Source: Stenocarpella maydis | Lineage: Eukaryota > Ascomycota > Sordariomycetes > Diaporthales > Diaporthaceae | NCBI GenBank assembly: GCA_002270565.1 | Contig: NQMI01000068.1 | Coordinates: forward strand, 95,725-159,724 | DNA length: 64,000 nt | Reading direction: 5' to 3' | In this document: piece by piece, positions 54,223-64,000 of the stretch | Numbering within the stretch: the stretch's first letter is position 1 | How the letters are laid out: every line of letters begins with the position of its first letter | Made by a program: the position numbers and the translations under genes | Notes under the pieces: model-generated | Seen by the model: only the letters and a program-made list of their open reading frames with translations | Told to the model about the DNA's origin: nothing | Database searches by the model: none

Positions 54223-55156
54223 TTTGGCAGTGGCGGGGTTTGCAGCGAAAGCAAAGATATCAGTCGTAATACGCGTGTTTTGAGTCGTTTTCTTAAGGTG
54301 ACGGTTGGATGCAGGAAGCGGCCACGGGAGAAAGGTAAAGAGAAAGAGCTACAGGGCTGGTTATGTCATTTATCTTAATAGCCACATGGCGAAGCTCCCA
54401 GGCTTCCCGGGGGGCTTTGATTTCAACTGTGTTGTGCTCACAGTGACCTTTGCAATCGGTTTGAAGCGTCTCACCTCTTAGCCCATGGTTCAGTTGAACT
54501 GTCCCGGATTTGAGAATTATTTGCGACGGCGCTGGATCCTGTGTCCATCGCATTGACCCAAGGTGGTCAAGATCATTTGGAGGATATCAATAGGAATAAA
54601 AACACACGTAGTACAATGATTGTGGCACTGTGTGAGCGCATCTCGCTCGCGCTGCTGATGTGCGAACACGACGACGAGTAACTTACAGCTGCTTGCAAGA
54701 TCATCATTGTAATAGTGCATAATGTCCGGTCGGACTTCAGATCAGATCAGGTCAAGGGCAACCTAGGCGGCAGCCTGTAGTCAGGAGTGTGCGACAGATG
54801 CCAATCACTAACTAGATGCGGGCATCTCACAGTTAGATGTGACAACTTCTATGCTGATTTACGAGAGAGCCGCGAAGTGCAATGGTTGTGTCGGCTTCTG
54901 GTGATGTGCAATATACTGTGAAGTCCAGCACAAACTGGCACCGAGGCAGATCTGGCACCTGGTTTGGAAACTCCAGAAGTAATACATTGATGGTGTCGTA
55001 GGGGTGGGGGGTGTATGTATGCTTATATGTACGTACGCCCTTTCTATTCATCTCGTTTCCTGTTCCACTGAAGCTACAGGGAGAACGGATACACCCACGC
55101 CCCTGAGCGTGGTTGAGGCCTCATATAGTGGCTTCCTGGATCCAACATCCACAGCT
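54223..55156. other. Spacer between AKR start and MDV1 stop
   Basis: It contains the AKR promoter and the MDV1 3' flank (both minus strand), A+T-richer at 54550-55050. No gene seen. Confidence 0.5.
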
Positions 55157-57373
55157 CTAGCAAGTCCACACGCCAACAATGCCATCTTGGCGACCCTCCA
55201 GCAGATAACCATCCTGCAGGGCCACGCGCCCCACGGTAGCCGGTGGCGTCTTGCCCAGCTCGGCGGCGTTCACGCCAGCACCACAATCCCACTGGCGGGA
55301 CTCCAACTTATCATATACCTTGACCACGTCCTCGCCCGCGGCCGAGACTATTCTCCGGTTGTCAAACGCCATGGCCGTGATGGGGTGGTCATAAGCAAAT
55401 GCGTCATAGATGGACCCAGTTCGAAGGTCCCATATCTGAGGTGGAGACTGGTGTTAGCATGACACGCTTCAAAAGGCGGACAGTTGTCAGAGTGTGATGA
55501 ACAGAGGTGAAAGAGAACCTACTCGAATGCTGCGGTCCAGGCTCCCAGTTACTAGGTGGACGTCGTCGAATTGAAGACATGTCACGGGGCCAGTGTGGCC
55601 GACCAGACTCCGATGAACTTGACCACTACGCAAGTCCCAAAGCCTGACCATTCCATCAGCTGTACCGCACGCGAGTGCAGCGTCGAAGACCTGCAATGCG
55701 CCCACAAAGTCGGCGTCTGGCACATGCGCGCGGCTGGTGGATTTCCAAGTGCTCTCCCCCAAGGTGACTGAAGCTTGAGCGGCAGCCCACATCACATCCA
55801 GGGTCTGCACGCATCGCCCCTTCTCAAGGTCCCATTGTCGGATTGTCTTGTCAGCTGAGCCGGATACCAGAGTGTTGCTCCTGAAGTGGAGGGCAGTGAC
55901 CTCGTCCATATGTGCTTGTAATGTCGTCAAGGCGCAACCGTCCATGCTTCCCGCGGGAGGGTCCACAGGCTGGTCTTCCGGGTTCTCAAATGCCATGCCG
56001 TCTTCGTCTTCGTCCTGACCGAGTTGTCCACCAACAGGATCGTACTGAGCTTTGCTGAGGTCCCACAGGCGGATTGTAGCATCCACTGATGCCGTAGCAC
56101 AAATGTTGTCCTCAACCTGCAGCGCCCGCACAGAGGCTGTGTGGCCCTCGAGGACGCCAATGCAGCGACCGGCGTTCAGATCCCAAACCCTCACGGTGTC
56201 GTCCAGAGCAGAGGTGACCATTGTTCCGAAGGGGGCGTCGAAGTCCATGGCGGTGATGGAGTCCTGGTGCGCACGAATCTCGCGGATGTTGGTGCCGGGC
56301 TCGATGTGCTCATGCAGAATCGGCATCGATTTCCTCCGCAGACTCCTCGGCTTCTTTGACTTGGTTGGCGTGCTATGAGCGGATGGCAACTTCTCATAGA
56401 TCGATTGTGACATGAAACCCGCGTCCGCGTCGTCCTCCCCAGCTTCACTGCCCTTGGTGGGCGTGAGTGCTGCCACGGACTCGGCCTCGGCAACCAGCTC
56501 TTCAGCCTCCTCCAAACGGTTCTCCACATCCACAACTGGCAGGTTGTAAGTCATCCGCACGGTGACAGGAATGAGTTTCAGACTTACTATCATGCTCCAG
56601 GACCGCCTCATCCTGTTCAAAGCCGGCGAGCCTTTCCAGGATTATTTTCCGCATGCCCAATAGATTCGCTATCTTGTTGTCGATCTCGCGGATCTCGCTG
56701 CTTGCCATATTTTTGCGCACGCCCAACATCTCAAACTCGTGCAGCATGGCGGCCTTCTCCTTCTGGAGCTTTTGTACCGCCTGCGGGCTGTTGGGATCGA
56801 CCCGGGTCTCTTCGATCAGCTTCCTCCCCCTCGACACCCTCTTCCTGTGCTTCTTCCCATCGTCGGTGAAATCTGGGAAGGAGGCCTTGAAGCCTTGAAA
56901 CAGCGAGTAGGAGTTTCCATCCTCGGGTATGTCCTTGAGCAGGGCGTCTGGTACGTATGACAGTGCCCGCTGCTGGATCTCCGTTGTGGAAAGTTTCGAC
57001 CGCACGAGGTCGGTAGGGGTCGTGCGTGCCCTGGAAAACATGCTCCGCTGGAGGGTCGGCCTCCGCAGCTGTTTCGTCACCTCGCCCATGGCGGACTGGT
57101 AGTGCGGGTGGCCGGTCGGGTCGGACAGAGGGCCCATGAGTTGACTGGCCGTGGTCGTCACTTTGCGGCCGAACGCCTCAAGGCCACGGGTCTGCATGGG
57201 TCATAACGGCGCCGTCAGCAGGGCGTGCCTCTTGGGGTGTGCAGACACGGAGAGACAGGGCGAAGGCTCCCCAAACGAAGGATCTAGAGAGGTGGGAGAA
57301 AGTTGCGCACCGAGATGATTGACGAATCACCATGGTCGTCATAAAAAGCATTGTGGTCGCCGGTGTTGGCCAT
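55157..57373 (-). CDS. mdv1: Mitochondrial division protein 1 (Mdv1/Caf4, WD40)
   Basis: Adaptor that links Fis1 on the mitochondrial outer membrane to the dynamin Dnm1 during fission. Exons 57373-57311, 57191-56588, 56535-55523, 55435-55157 (652 aa). Exon 1 encodes [21 protein letters not shown] and joins to [20 protein letters not shown] through an intron with donor GTGCGC. The N-terminal Fis1-binding half-loop region is followed by a coiled coil (about residues 150-215, [20 protein letters not shown]), then seven WD repeats ([74 protein letters not shown]), ending GIVGVWTC as in the family. Divergent from ARO7. Confidence 0.92.
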
Positions 57374-58084
57374 GCGTTAAACAATGGGGAACAAGTGGAG
57401 CTCGGATGGAGCACGGTCGGCGAGGCTTCTGTCTGCAGCTTAGCCTCTGCCGGTGGGTGAGTCGCCGTGTTCTAGAAGTCTGGGGAGAAGCGGTTGGGCG
57501 CAATGCAGCATTGGGTGGCCGGTGAGACCAACTGGAAAATGTCGGGATCGATTCGCTCGGGAGGAGGGTCGCGCTGATGCGAGATCACAGGCGAAAAAGG
57601 TGTTGGAGCTCGGAGGGATGCCACAGCACCCGCCCGCCTTGTGCACCGGGCAGAGATTGGCCAGCTCGCCTGGCAGCTGCTAGACCACACTAGCAGCAGC
57701 AACAGGTGTACCCGCACGCGACCCGGGCAGCCCAATTGAGGCACCGGGCCAGCGACACCCTTGCGTCACTCACCCTCGCGCCCACGGGAGCGAGTCGGCA
57801 GCAGCAACCCCACCAAACCCTCCGTGCACGGCGGGAGCGGCTCGGAACACTGCTTATTACAGGTCACTCGAAGCCTCAGCCTCGTTTGACAAACTGCCGT
57901 CAGGCTTCACGAGAGTCGCCTTGTGAGTCATTGCGGCGCGCAGAGGAGTGCTCACCTTGCCAATACTCATTCAAGGTGAACAACCAAGTCCTTTATGCAG
58001 AGACTGAAGGCTCTCCCTCTCTGGTTACCCCTCTGCAAGTAGCCCTGTCCTTCCTGCGCCCAGATCCAGCCCACCAGCTTCAAC
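57374..58084. promoter_or_regulatory. Bidirectional promoter region MDV1/chorismate mutase
   Basis: 711 bp between divergent ATGs, GC-rich with no obvious TATA box. Open frames inside are short and featureless. Role inferred from arrangement. Confidence 0.45.
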
Positions 58085-58935
58085 ATGGACTCCGTAATCG
58101 ACCTCTCCGACGCCTCCAAGGCGCTCGACTTGTCGCGCATCCGATTCCAGCTCATGTGAGTCCCATCATCCAGCGCAAGTGTTCCATGAGCTGACGCCCC
58201 ACACACAGCCGCCTGGAAGACACAATCACCTTCCACCTGATCGAGCGCGTCCAGTTCCCACTAAACAGCAACACCTACATCCCCGGCGCCGTGCCAATAC
58301 CCGACACCGACCTGTCCCTGATGGACTGGTACCTTGTCCAGCAGGAGAAGCTGCAGTCCCTCATTCGCCGCTACGAGTCGCCCGACGAGTACCCCTTCTT
58401 CCCCGCCGCGCTCAACAAGCCCATTCTCCCGGCCATAGACTACCCCGAGATCCTCCACCCAAATGACGTCAACGTCAACGACAAGATCAAGCGCTTCTAC
58501 ATTGACCAGTTCCTGCCGCGCGTCTGCCCGGACTTTGGCCACGGCGACCGGGGCGTGTCGCAGGAGAACTATGGCAGCAGCGCGACGTGCGACATCGCCG
58601 TGCTGCAGGCGCTGTCGCGGAGGATTCACTTTGGCAAATTCGTCGCCGAGTCCAAGTTCCGTTCCGACACCGAGGCCTACACGCGCATGATCAGGGCCGG
58701 CGACCGCGAGGGCATCGGCGCCTCCATCACCAACGCTGCCGTCGAGAAGCAGGTCCTCGAGCGCCTCAAGCTCAAGGCCAAGACCTATGGCACTGACCCC
58801 TCCGCCGGCGTCGGCGTTGACCAGAGCAAGATTAACGTCGACGCCGTCGTGGCCATGTACAAGGACTTTGTCATTCCGCTGACCAAGGAGGTCGAGGTGG
58901 AGTATCTGATGCAGAGGTTAGAGCCTGGGGCATGA
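58085..58935 (+). CDS. aro7: Chorismate mutase (AroQ, fungal Aro7 type)
   Basis: Converts chorismate to prephenate, the branch point to tyrosine and phenylalanine. Exons 58085-58155 and 58209-58935 (265 aa, close to yeast Aro7). The join gives [22 protein letters not shown], the all-helical start with the active-site Arg; then [15 protein letters not shown]-type helix ([29 protein letters not shown]), [30 protein letters not shown] with the conserved Arg and Lys of the active site, and [15 protein letters not shown] near the end. The 53-bp intron is GTGAGT...CACAG. Confidence 0.94.
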
Positions 58936-59147
58936 GGCAGTGGCCCGTTGAGAGGCGTCGCGCGGATTCCAACGGGGGGTATTGCAGAAAAGGGAAGGGC
59001 GCCACCCCCGGGAGGGGCTTTGCAGCTGGCATAGGTAGGTATGGCGAGTGTGCGTACCCATTATTGAAAAACGCGTTGTTTTGTCACCACGTAAAAGAAA
59101 ACAGTCTAATAGATGCTCGTTTGGAGAGCTCTCGGGTGGGGTCTTGT

Positions 59148-60080
59148 TCATTGTGGGCTCAAGTACTCTGTGACCTTCTTCACGGCATCGGGGAACTTGG
59201 GCGCCTCGATCAAGGCCATATACCCCATGCTCTTGACCCCCATCTCCTGGAACGCCCTCTTGCTGTCCGCCACGCTCTCGTCGTCCTTCGTCAGCGGGTA
59301 GCTCCCGTACGCAACCGCATGTTTTTGGAAGACCTCGTCTTCAGGATGGAAGTGAAACAGAGGTGCCTCCTCCCTGGCCTTCTTGCGCTTCTGCGTCTCG
59401 CCATCCAGGATGCTCTGCACCTCGTTGTAGGTCTTTGAAACAACAAGGTAGTGCGTGAAGTCGTATGGTTCCTTGTCCTCCACGGCTGCCTCGACCTCAT
59501 CGACAAGCATCGAGTACATTGGTGGCGAGATCTCTGGCGGCATATTGATGAGCCGCTCGCCGAGGACCAGGCCGACGTGGTTCTCTGCCAGGGCCTTGGG
59601 GACGATCGCGGCGAGGTTCTCATTGCCAGACTCGCGCGCCTTGGCGGAGATGTACTCAACAAGGTCTATCACGGGTTTCTTGTCCTTGTGCTCCTTCAAA
59701 TTCAGCGCCGTGAGGAAGGCGTATGCATCATTGCCCTTGCCGTCGACCTTGACAGTTGAGCCTATGGTCTGGTTCTGCAATATGAGATCCGCGAGCGCGG
59801 ATATGTCAAAAAGCTGAGAGTCGACGTCAAACAGCTGGCGGAGCAGCTGCTTGACACCGTGGAAGTCAATCTCGGGGTCGAAGTTGAACCATTCAAAGTC
59901 GACGTTGACAATGTCGAAGTCCTGGGGGCCGGTGTTAGTGAGATTTGCTCGTGTGATTTGAGAAATGAGAAATGTGAGATTTACATCGTCGTCTGAGCTG
60001 CCGTCCTCGTCCATCTTGTCACCTGAAGTAGCCGGCGCCTCAGACTGGCCGTCTGCATCTCTTGCGCGCTTCTTGGCCAT
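59148..60080 (-). CDS. bcp1: BCP1/BCCIP family protein
   Basis: Nuclear protein of the BCCIP family; yeast Bcp1 is a chaperone for ribosomal protein Rpl23 and aids nuclear export of Mss4. Exons 60080-59985 and 59921-59148 (289 aa). The intron (63 bp, GTAAAT...CTAACACC...CCCAG) is a multiple of three without a stop, so a retained form would add 21 residues (VNLTFLISQ to NTGPQ). Splicing gives the conserved [27 protein letters not shown]. Further family blocks: [61 protein letters not shown]. The N-terminus has a KKRAR nuclear signal and acidic stretch. Confidence 0.9.
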   Translation of the reverse strand: MAKKRARDADGQSEAPATSGDKMDEDGSSDDDVNLTFLISQITRANLTNTGPQDFDIVNVDFEWFNFDPEIDFHGVKQLLRQLFDVDSQLFDISALADLILQNQTIGSTVKVDGKGNDAYAFLTALNLKEHKDKKPVIDLVEYISAKARESGNENLAAIVPKALAENHVGLVLGERLINMPPEISPPMYSMLVDEVEAAVEDKEPYDFTHYLVVSKTYNEVQSILDGETQKRKKAREEAPLFHFHPEDEVFQKHAVAYGSYPLTKDDESVADSKRAFQEMGVKSMGYMALIEAPKFPDAVKKVTEYLSPQ

Positions 60081-60743
60081 TTTGGAGGTTGGGATGTGAT
60101 GCGAGCCGTATTGTCCACCGACAAGACTGAATTCGCAATATCAGGTTTAACAAGACCCCCGGATGCGATGAGCCTGGCCCCCCAAAAGTTTTGAAAAGCT
60201 GCCCCTCCAATAGCTCCTTGGGGTGCACCGATAAGCAGCCGATAAGGCTGCATCCCCAGGGTCCACCGTGGGAACATTTGGTACGGTGTAAGAAGCGAAC
60301 GGTATGGGCCTTGAAAGAGCGCGGCGGATCAATCAATTTATGGTCATTTTCAGGGTATCTACCTCGTCACTATCTACATTTTCTATGCTTTACACAAGCC
60401 TCCATGTCGTCAAAACACTTGTCATCGTCTTTTAAGAATATTCGACACGAGACTACCGCGACCGACTTTGTGACTCGCCAGAGCACGGGTATGGTGCCGT
60501 CAGAAGAGCTCCGCGGGTCGTCTGTCCGCGGCCACTTATTGTCCTTGAAACCGTGCATTCTGGGCCCGAATCTGGCACTCAGGGAGCAGCGTGGGCCATT
60601 TGCCGTCATCAAACCCGAATAGTCTGCCCCAGGGTGCCGACGCCAATTCTCGGCAGCGCATACAAGTAGTACATGTCCATGGTTTGTGATTTCATGGCCA
60701 TGGTGTCTTTGATCACTCGCGCATCGAGTCTTTGTAGTTGCCC
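60081..60743. other. Spacer between BCP1 start and acinus-like stop
   Basis: It contains the BCP1 promoter (60081-60350) and the 3' flank of the acinus-like gene. No gene seen. Confidence 0.5.
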
Positions 60744-62615
60744 TCAGTAGCCTGGTCTATATCGGTAAGGGTCTTCTCCTCGGAATCGCTGAGATCCTCG
60801 GTCACCGCGGAAACCGCGATTCCGAGGCCGGCGGTCGCCTCCAAAGCGACGGTCCCCAGGGTATCGGTCGAAGTCAGAGACGGGCGGGCGCGGCGGGCCC
60901 CGGTGGTCGTCCCTGCGAGACTGCGGATCGGCTGCACTGCCAGTGCCAGCTAACCCGAGGCGCTCAAGGCGAAGACGTTCCTGGTGCTCCTTCTCCCGAT
61001 GGGGAGGACGGATACCGATGAAGACCTCGGTGCCTCTGTCAACAAAAGAGTCGTTATTTTCGAAGGTATACCGATGGTAATCTTTGCCAAGGTCTTGGGC
61101 TGGGATTGATGAGTAGAAAGAACGCATGTTCTCAACACGGCGCTGTGCAACGTCTTCACTCATGGGTTGGTATGATAGCGGGGGGTTGGCTTGCGTTTGA
61201 AGCAGATTTGGGTTGTTCAGCCGACCTGGCGGGGCACCCCGACCGCGAGGCCCTCTTGGTGCAGCTTCAATGCCAGGGTATACAGGGCCTGAACCGGAGC
61301 CTGCAGCTGGACCAGTCGGAGGGGGCTTAGAGAATGACTTGTCTGAGCCGGCTGCGCGGTGAACAGCTACAATGTGATCGCCTTGCTGCTCGTACACAAC
61401 TTCCCAGCGATTGCCTCTGGCCTCGGACTCCTCTTGGTCGATCCATTCCCTCATGCTATCAGGTGGGATGAAATCCACCCAGAGAGGCTTCCTGTTCCGC
61501 TCATTCGGCCAAACTTGGTCATGCATTGCCGCACGAACACGCTGAGCAGCCGAAACTGAGGCCAGCCTGACGAATGCATGTGTGCGTATTTGATCGAGAT
61601 AGAAATCCTCGATGAGACTGACATCAGGTTGGCCGCCTTGGGGTGTTACCAGGTCGGCGATGTGCTCCTCAACCGTCTCAGACCTCAAGGGTCGCATCAG
61701 CTCCCGAATATACAGGGCTGAGGTTGGAGGATGGACTGACGGGGGCGAGTTCCCGACGTCTGGTGCGGCGGAGCCCATGGTTGGTTGTTGGACTGCCTCG
61801 AATTGATCCTCGCGAGAGTGTTGCGGTGGCTGCGACGTTTGCGACGGTGCTTCCGAGTGCCTTCCTATGGCTACTCTCTTCATGATCGCATCCTCGCCAC
61901 TGACTTCCAGCTCTGGGTTTCGCTCGGGTGACTGCGTGACTGGAGGCGCATTGGGTTCGCGAACATCTGGTTGTGCTGCAAGCTGAGGACTCCTGGCCTC
62001 CACGGCCCCCGTCTCTTCCAACACGTGTGTTTCTGTTGTACCGTTGAGAGGCTTCTTTTCCGGACTGCCAGACAGATCGCCGGTCTCATAATCGACAACG
62101 TCCTCCTGTTCCTCGGCGTGACGTTCCTCCTCCTGTTTGGCCCGCTTCGTAGAGGGAGGCGGTGTAGAAGACCGGCGCTTACGCTTCTGCAAGTCGAGAG
62201 AAGCATCCTGAACTGGGACAGGAGGCGTCAGGGGCGTGCTGCTCGCGTCAGGCTGGGGGACGGTGGGCTCTTCCGCAGCAGAGTCGTGGGCCGCAGGCTC
62301 TGCGACGCTCTCGGGTTGTGTCGCAGTTGTGTTTGGCGCATCATCAGTCATGGCAACATCGACGCCTGCAGTCGCAGGTGACTCCAGTTGCTCAATGGAA
62401 ACCTCTCCTTGGGGCGCATCACCAGCTGGCCTGGCCGTATCTCCATTTGGAGATGCGGCAACCTCGTGGTCTTCGGTGGTTGCAGCGGCGTCGGCATCCG
62501 CTCCCCCCAAGCGTCTGACGAGATCAGCCTTGACTCCCTTGGTGCTTAAACCTCTGTTTTGCAACTCCGCTTTGAGATCGACGACCTTCAGACTGGCCCA
62601 GTCGCTCGAAGACAT
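60744..62615 (-). CDS. Acinus-like SAP-domain RNA-binding protein
   Basis: Single exon, 623 aa. A SAP domain at residues 7-37 (ASLKVVDLKAELQNRGLSTKGVKADLVRRL) is typical for DNA/RNA binding. A long disordered acidic/Pro-rich stretch with a nuclear signal (KRKRRSSTPPPSTKRAK) follows, then an RRM-like domain (ALYIRELMRPLRSETVEEHIADL, FYLDQIRTHAFVRLASVSAAQRVRAAMH, PLWVDFIPPDSMREWI), a Gly/Arg/Pro-rich segment, and an Arg/Asp/Gly-rich tail. In animals acinus joins RNPS1 and SAP18 in the ASAP splicing/exon-junction complex; the same role here is inferred. The start at 62615 is the only Met before the SAP domain. Confidence 0.82.
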   Translation of the reverse strand: MSSSDWASLKVVDLKAELQNRGLSTKGVKADLVRRLGGADADAAATTEDHEVAASPNGDTARPAGDAPQGEVSIEQLESPATAGVDVAMTDDAPNTTATQPESVAEPAAHDSAAEEPTVPQPDASSTPLTPPVPVQDASLDLQKRKRRSSTPPPSTKRAKQEEERHAEEQEDVVDYETGDLSGSPEKKPLNGTTETHVLEETGAVEARSPQLAAQPDVREPNAPPVTQSPERNPELEVSGEDAIMKRVAIGRHSEAPSQTSQPPQHSREDQFEAVQQPTMGSAAPDVGNSPPSVHPPTSALYIRELMRPLRSETVEEHIADLVTPQGGQPDVSLIEDFYLDQIRTHAFVRLASVSAAQRVRAAMHDQVWPNERNRKPLWVDFIPPDSMREWIDQEESEARGNRWEVVYEQQGDHIVAVHRAAGSDKSFSKPPPTGPAAGSGSGPVYPGIEAAPRGPRGRGAPPGRLNNPNLLQTQANPPLSYQPMSEDVAQRRVENMRSFYSSIPAQDLGKDYHRYTFENNDSFVDRGTEVFIGIRPPHREKEHQERLRLERLGLAGTGSAADPQSRRDDHRGPPRPPVSDFDRYPGDRRFGGDRRPRNRGFRGDRGSQRFRGEDPYRYRPGY

Positions 62616-63474
62616 GGTGACTAGGTTTGTTGCGAAACAGGACCAAGTAGGCTCATTGTTGGTTCGCGCGATGGCTGAGAAAAGAGAAGGTCGGAGTCTG
62701 CAACGAGGCTTTGCCGCGTAGAGTTGTGGAAATGGCTTGGGGCGGGGGGAGGGGGGGGAGGAAAGACGTGTCTTTGGAGTGAATGCGGCTGGGGAAGAAG
62801 AAGGGGAAAAAGCAAAGGAGGCTGATGTCGTTGCGTCTGGGTCGCGTCAGAATCGCGGCAGCAAAAGTTGGGCTGGATGGAGAGAGAGGTTGCAGGGCGG
62901 AAGCGCTGGTTTCTTCCATGCAATGCCAGCCAGGATGTATGCCAACCTATCTGGGCAGGTGGGACCAAAGCACCCTTGTCCCTGCGGGGAGGTCCTGCTC
63001 CTGGCAGGCATCCGCAGTGCCCGTTCCGCTGCGAACGACTCCAAACCGCACCCAAGTCAGCTGCCCGCAAACGGTCCACCAGCTCACACCTTGTGAAGAA
63101 ACCACTCCTTTATTTACACGACTTTGTCGCCGCTGCATTCGGGCCATCCCGCTCATTCTGACGCCTCACTCACACTTTCGGTCCACTGCCATGCTTTCAG
63201 GCCGCCCTCAGGACCGTCGCGGCAGGTGGATTCGTGGAAGGGGAAGACGAATCGGGGTCGCTGAAGCAGAGTGAATGCATTCTCCCTTGTCAGAGATACA
63301 TGCCTCACCTCGCCTGGGTTGAAAGCATCTAGTCATCAGAACCACCACGTCTTCGCCGTAATCGCCTCATCCGACCTGAGGTCTTCTTGCGTTTTATCCC
63401 CGGCACTCCAGCCTCAAAGACCTTTCTTTCTTTCTTCTTTTGATTGCCGCGTAACTGCCCTCACTGCGGCCACA
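62616..63474. promoter_or_regulatory. Divergent promoter region, acinus-like gene and right-edge gene
   Basis: 859 bp. A purine-rich (G/A) tract at 62735-62830 is followed by GC-rich sequence, and a CTTT-rich pyrimidine tract (63423-63441) lies about 35 bp before the right-hand ATG. Short open frames here lack features. Confidence 0.45.
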
Positions 63475-64000
63475 ATGCCTTCGTTCCCATACAATCTTTC
63501 AGCTCGGCTAGCCAGGACTGTTGGCAGCAGGCTCAACCGAGTTTGGTCAGGGCGCGTCTCCAAGCCAACCTCAGTCCGCCACCGCACTGCTTCACCACCT
63601 GCTGAAAGTTTGGGTATCCCTCGCTCAGACCCAGGCGCAAACGCGTCTACGAGCTCATTTATTGACGACGGCGACGGCGACGAAGACGACGGAGGTGGCC
63701 CAGAAAGGCAGCTACGACTAGAGCTCAAACGCTCGATCAAGCAAGAAGACGAAGAAGACCAATTTGCTTGTTCGTTCAACGTCCGCGAGGACGAGGATGA
63801 ATACCGCGTGGCGGACCTTTGGCCAGATTCACGGGCGAGTAGTCCTAGGCATGGCAATACTGGTGACATGGACGAGCCAATTCAGAGCATAGAAGTCGAT
63901 GATGAGGTTCCAGCCAGACCGAGCGCCTCACCTAGCCTCCGTGGTGGCACCGGCCGGTATCGGCGTCAGCACCACGACAGTAGCGACGAAGAGGATGAGT
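63475..64000 (+). CDS. 5' part of an unrecognised acidic protein gene (cut by window end)
   Basis: From the ATG at 63475 (context cacaATGcct) the frame stays open for 175 codons to the window edge without a stop. It begins MPSFPYNLSARLARTVGSRL, an Arg/Ser-rich amphipathic N-terminus that could be a mitochondrial targeting peptide. It then turns strongly acidic and disordered (DDGDGDEDDGGGPERQ, QEDEEDQFACSF, DSSDEEDE). Codon use fits the neighbours. A shorter minus-strand open frame overlaps it. No domain is recognised; introns may interrupt the true frame. Confidence 0.6.
   Translation, partial: MPSFPYNLSARLARTVGSRLNRVWSGRVSKPTSVRHRTASPPAESLGIPRSDPGANASTSSFIDDGDGDEDDGGGPERQLRLELKRSIKQEDEEDQFACSFNVREDEDEYRVADLWPDSRASSPRHGNTGDMDEPIQSIEVDDEVPARPSASPSLRGGTGRYRRQHHDSSDEEDE

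Noticed and set aside
1..64000. tRNA, rRNA, CRISPR and riboswitch features
   Set aside because: No B-box-like GGTTCGANTCC with a cloverleaf, no rRNA-like stretch and no spaced direct-repeat array was found by eye on either strand; a covariance-model scan would be decisive.

Overview
The window is a nuclear segment of a filamentous ascomycete (Pezizomycotina, most likely a Sordariomycete). The evidence is compact genes with short introns of about 50-160 bp that start GTAAGT, GTATGT or GTGAGT and carry CTAAC/CTGAC branch sites, one-to-one orthologues of classic fungal housekeeping genes on both strands, and an AT-rich transposon island showing the C-to-T/G-to-A decay of repeat-induced point mutation (RIP). 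The genus is not determinable from the sequence alone. I see no rRNA, tRNA, CRISPR array or bacterial-type operon.

Layout. 1-3430 is a decayed transposon island. It holds a pair of equal-length 487-bp direct repeats around an 800-bp core and a dead pogo-like transposase C-terminus. 3431-5389 is gene-free. From 5390 to 31786 the genes are: GEA-type ARF exchange factor (-), Anp1-family mannosyltransferase (-), exosome MTR3 (+), Asi-like membrane RING protein (+), tRNA-splicing SEN34 (-), Elongator ELP4 (-), RNA polymerase RPB8 (+), DUF4743/Nudix hydrolase (-), OPI10/Hikeshi (+) and Golgi apyrase YND1 (-). 31787-35621 is a second gene-poor, partly AT-rich stretch. It is followed by an 11-exon gene for an unrecognised secreted protein (35622-39197) whose C-terminal third looks like an ADP-ribosyltransferase fold. 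From 39504 onward the genes are: EamA/TMEM42-like transporter (-), TFIIA gamma (-), V-ATPase c'' (+), an unknown Cys/His-start protein (-), molybdenum-cofactor cnxE/gephyrin (-), POP5 (+), GPN2 (-), BUB3 (+), aldo-keto reductase (-), MDV1 (-), chorismate mutase (+), BCP1 (-), an acinus-like SAP protein (-), and the 5' part of an acidic unknown gene running off the right edge (+).

Function. Most genes are unlinked core cell biology: secretory traffic and glycosylation (GEA, ANP1, YND1, VMA16), RNA synthesis and processing (RPB8, TFIIA gamma, GPN2, MTR3, POP5, SEN34, ELP4, acinus-like), and mitochondria and mitosis (MDV1, BUB3). RPB8 and GPN2 both concern RNA polymerase (GPN GTPases assist polymerase assembly and import), but nothing suggests a functional cluster. 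Several neighbours are divergent pairs with short shared promoters (ELP4/RPB8, TFIIA gamma/VMA16, cnxE/POP5, GPN2/BUB3, MDV1/ARO7). POP5 and GPN2 converge with only 6 bp between stop codons.

Most genes are split, so exon joins were worked out by hand from splice consensus, reading-frame continuity and family conservation. Every multi-exon model given here keeps frame arithmetically. The most novel candidate is the secreted gene at 35622-39197.
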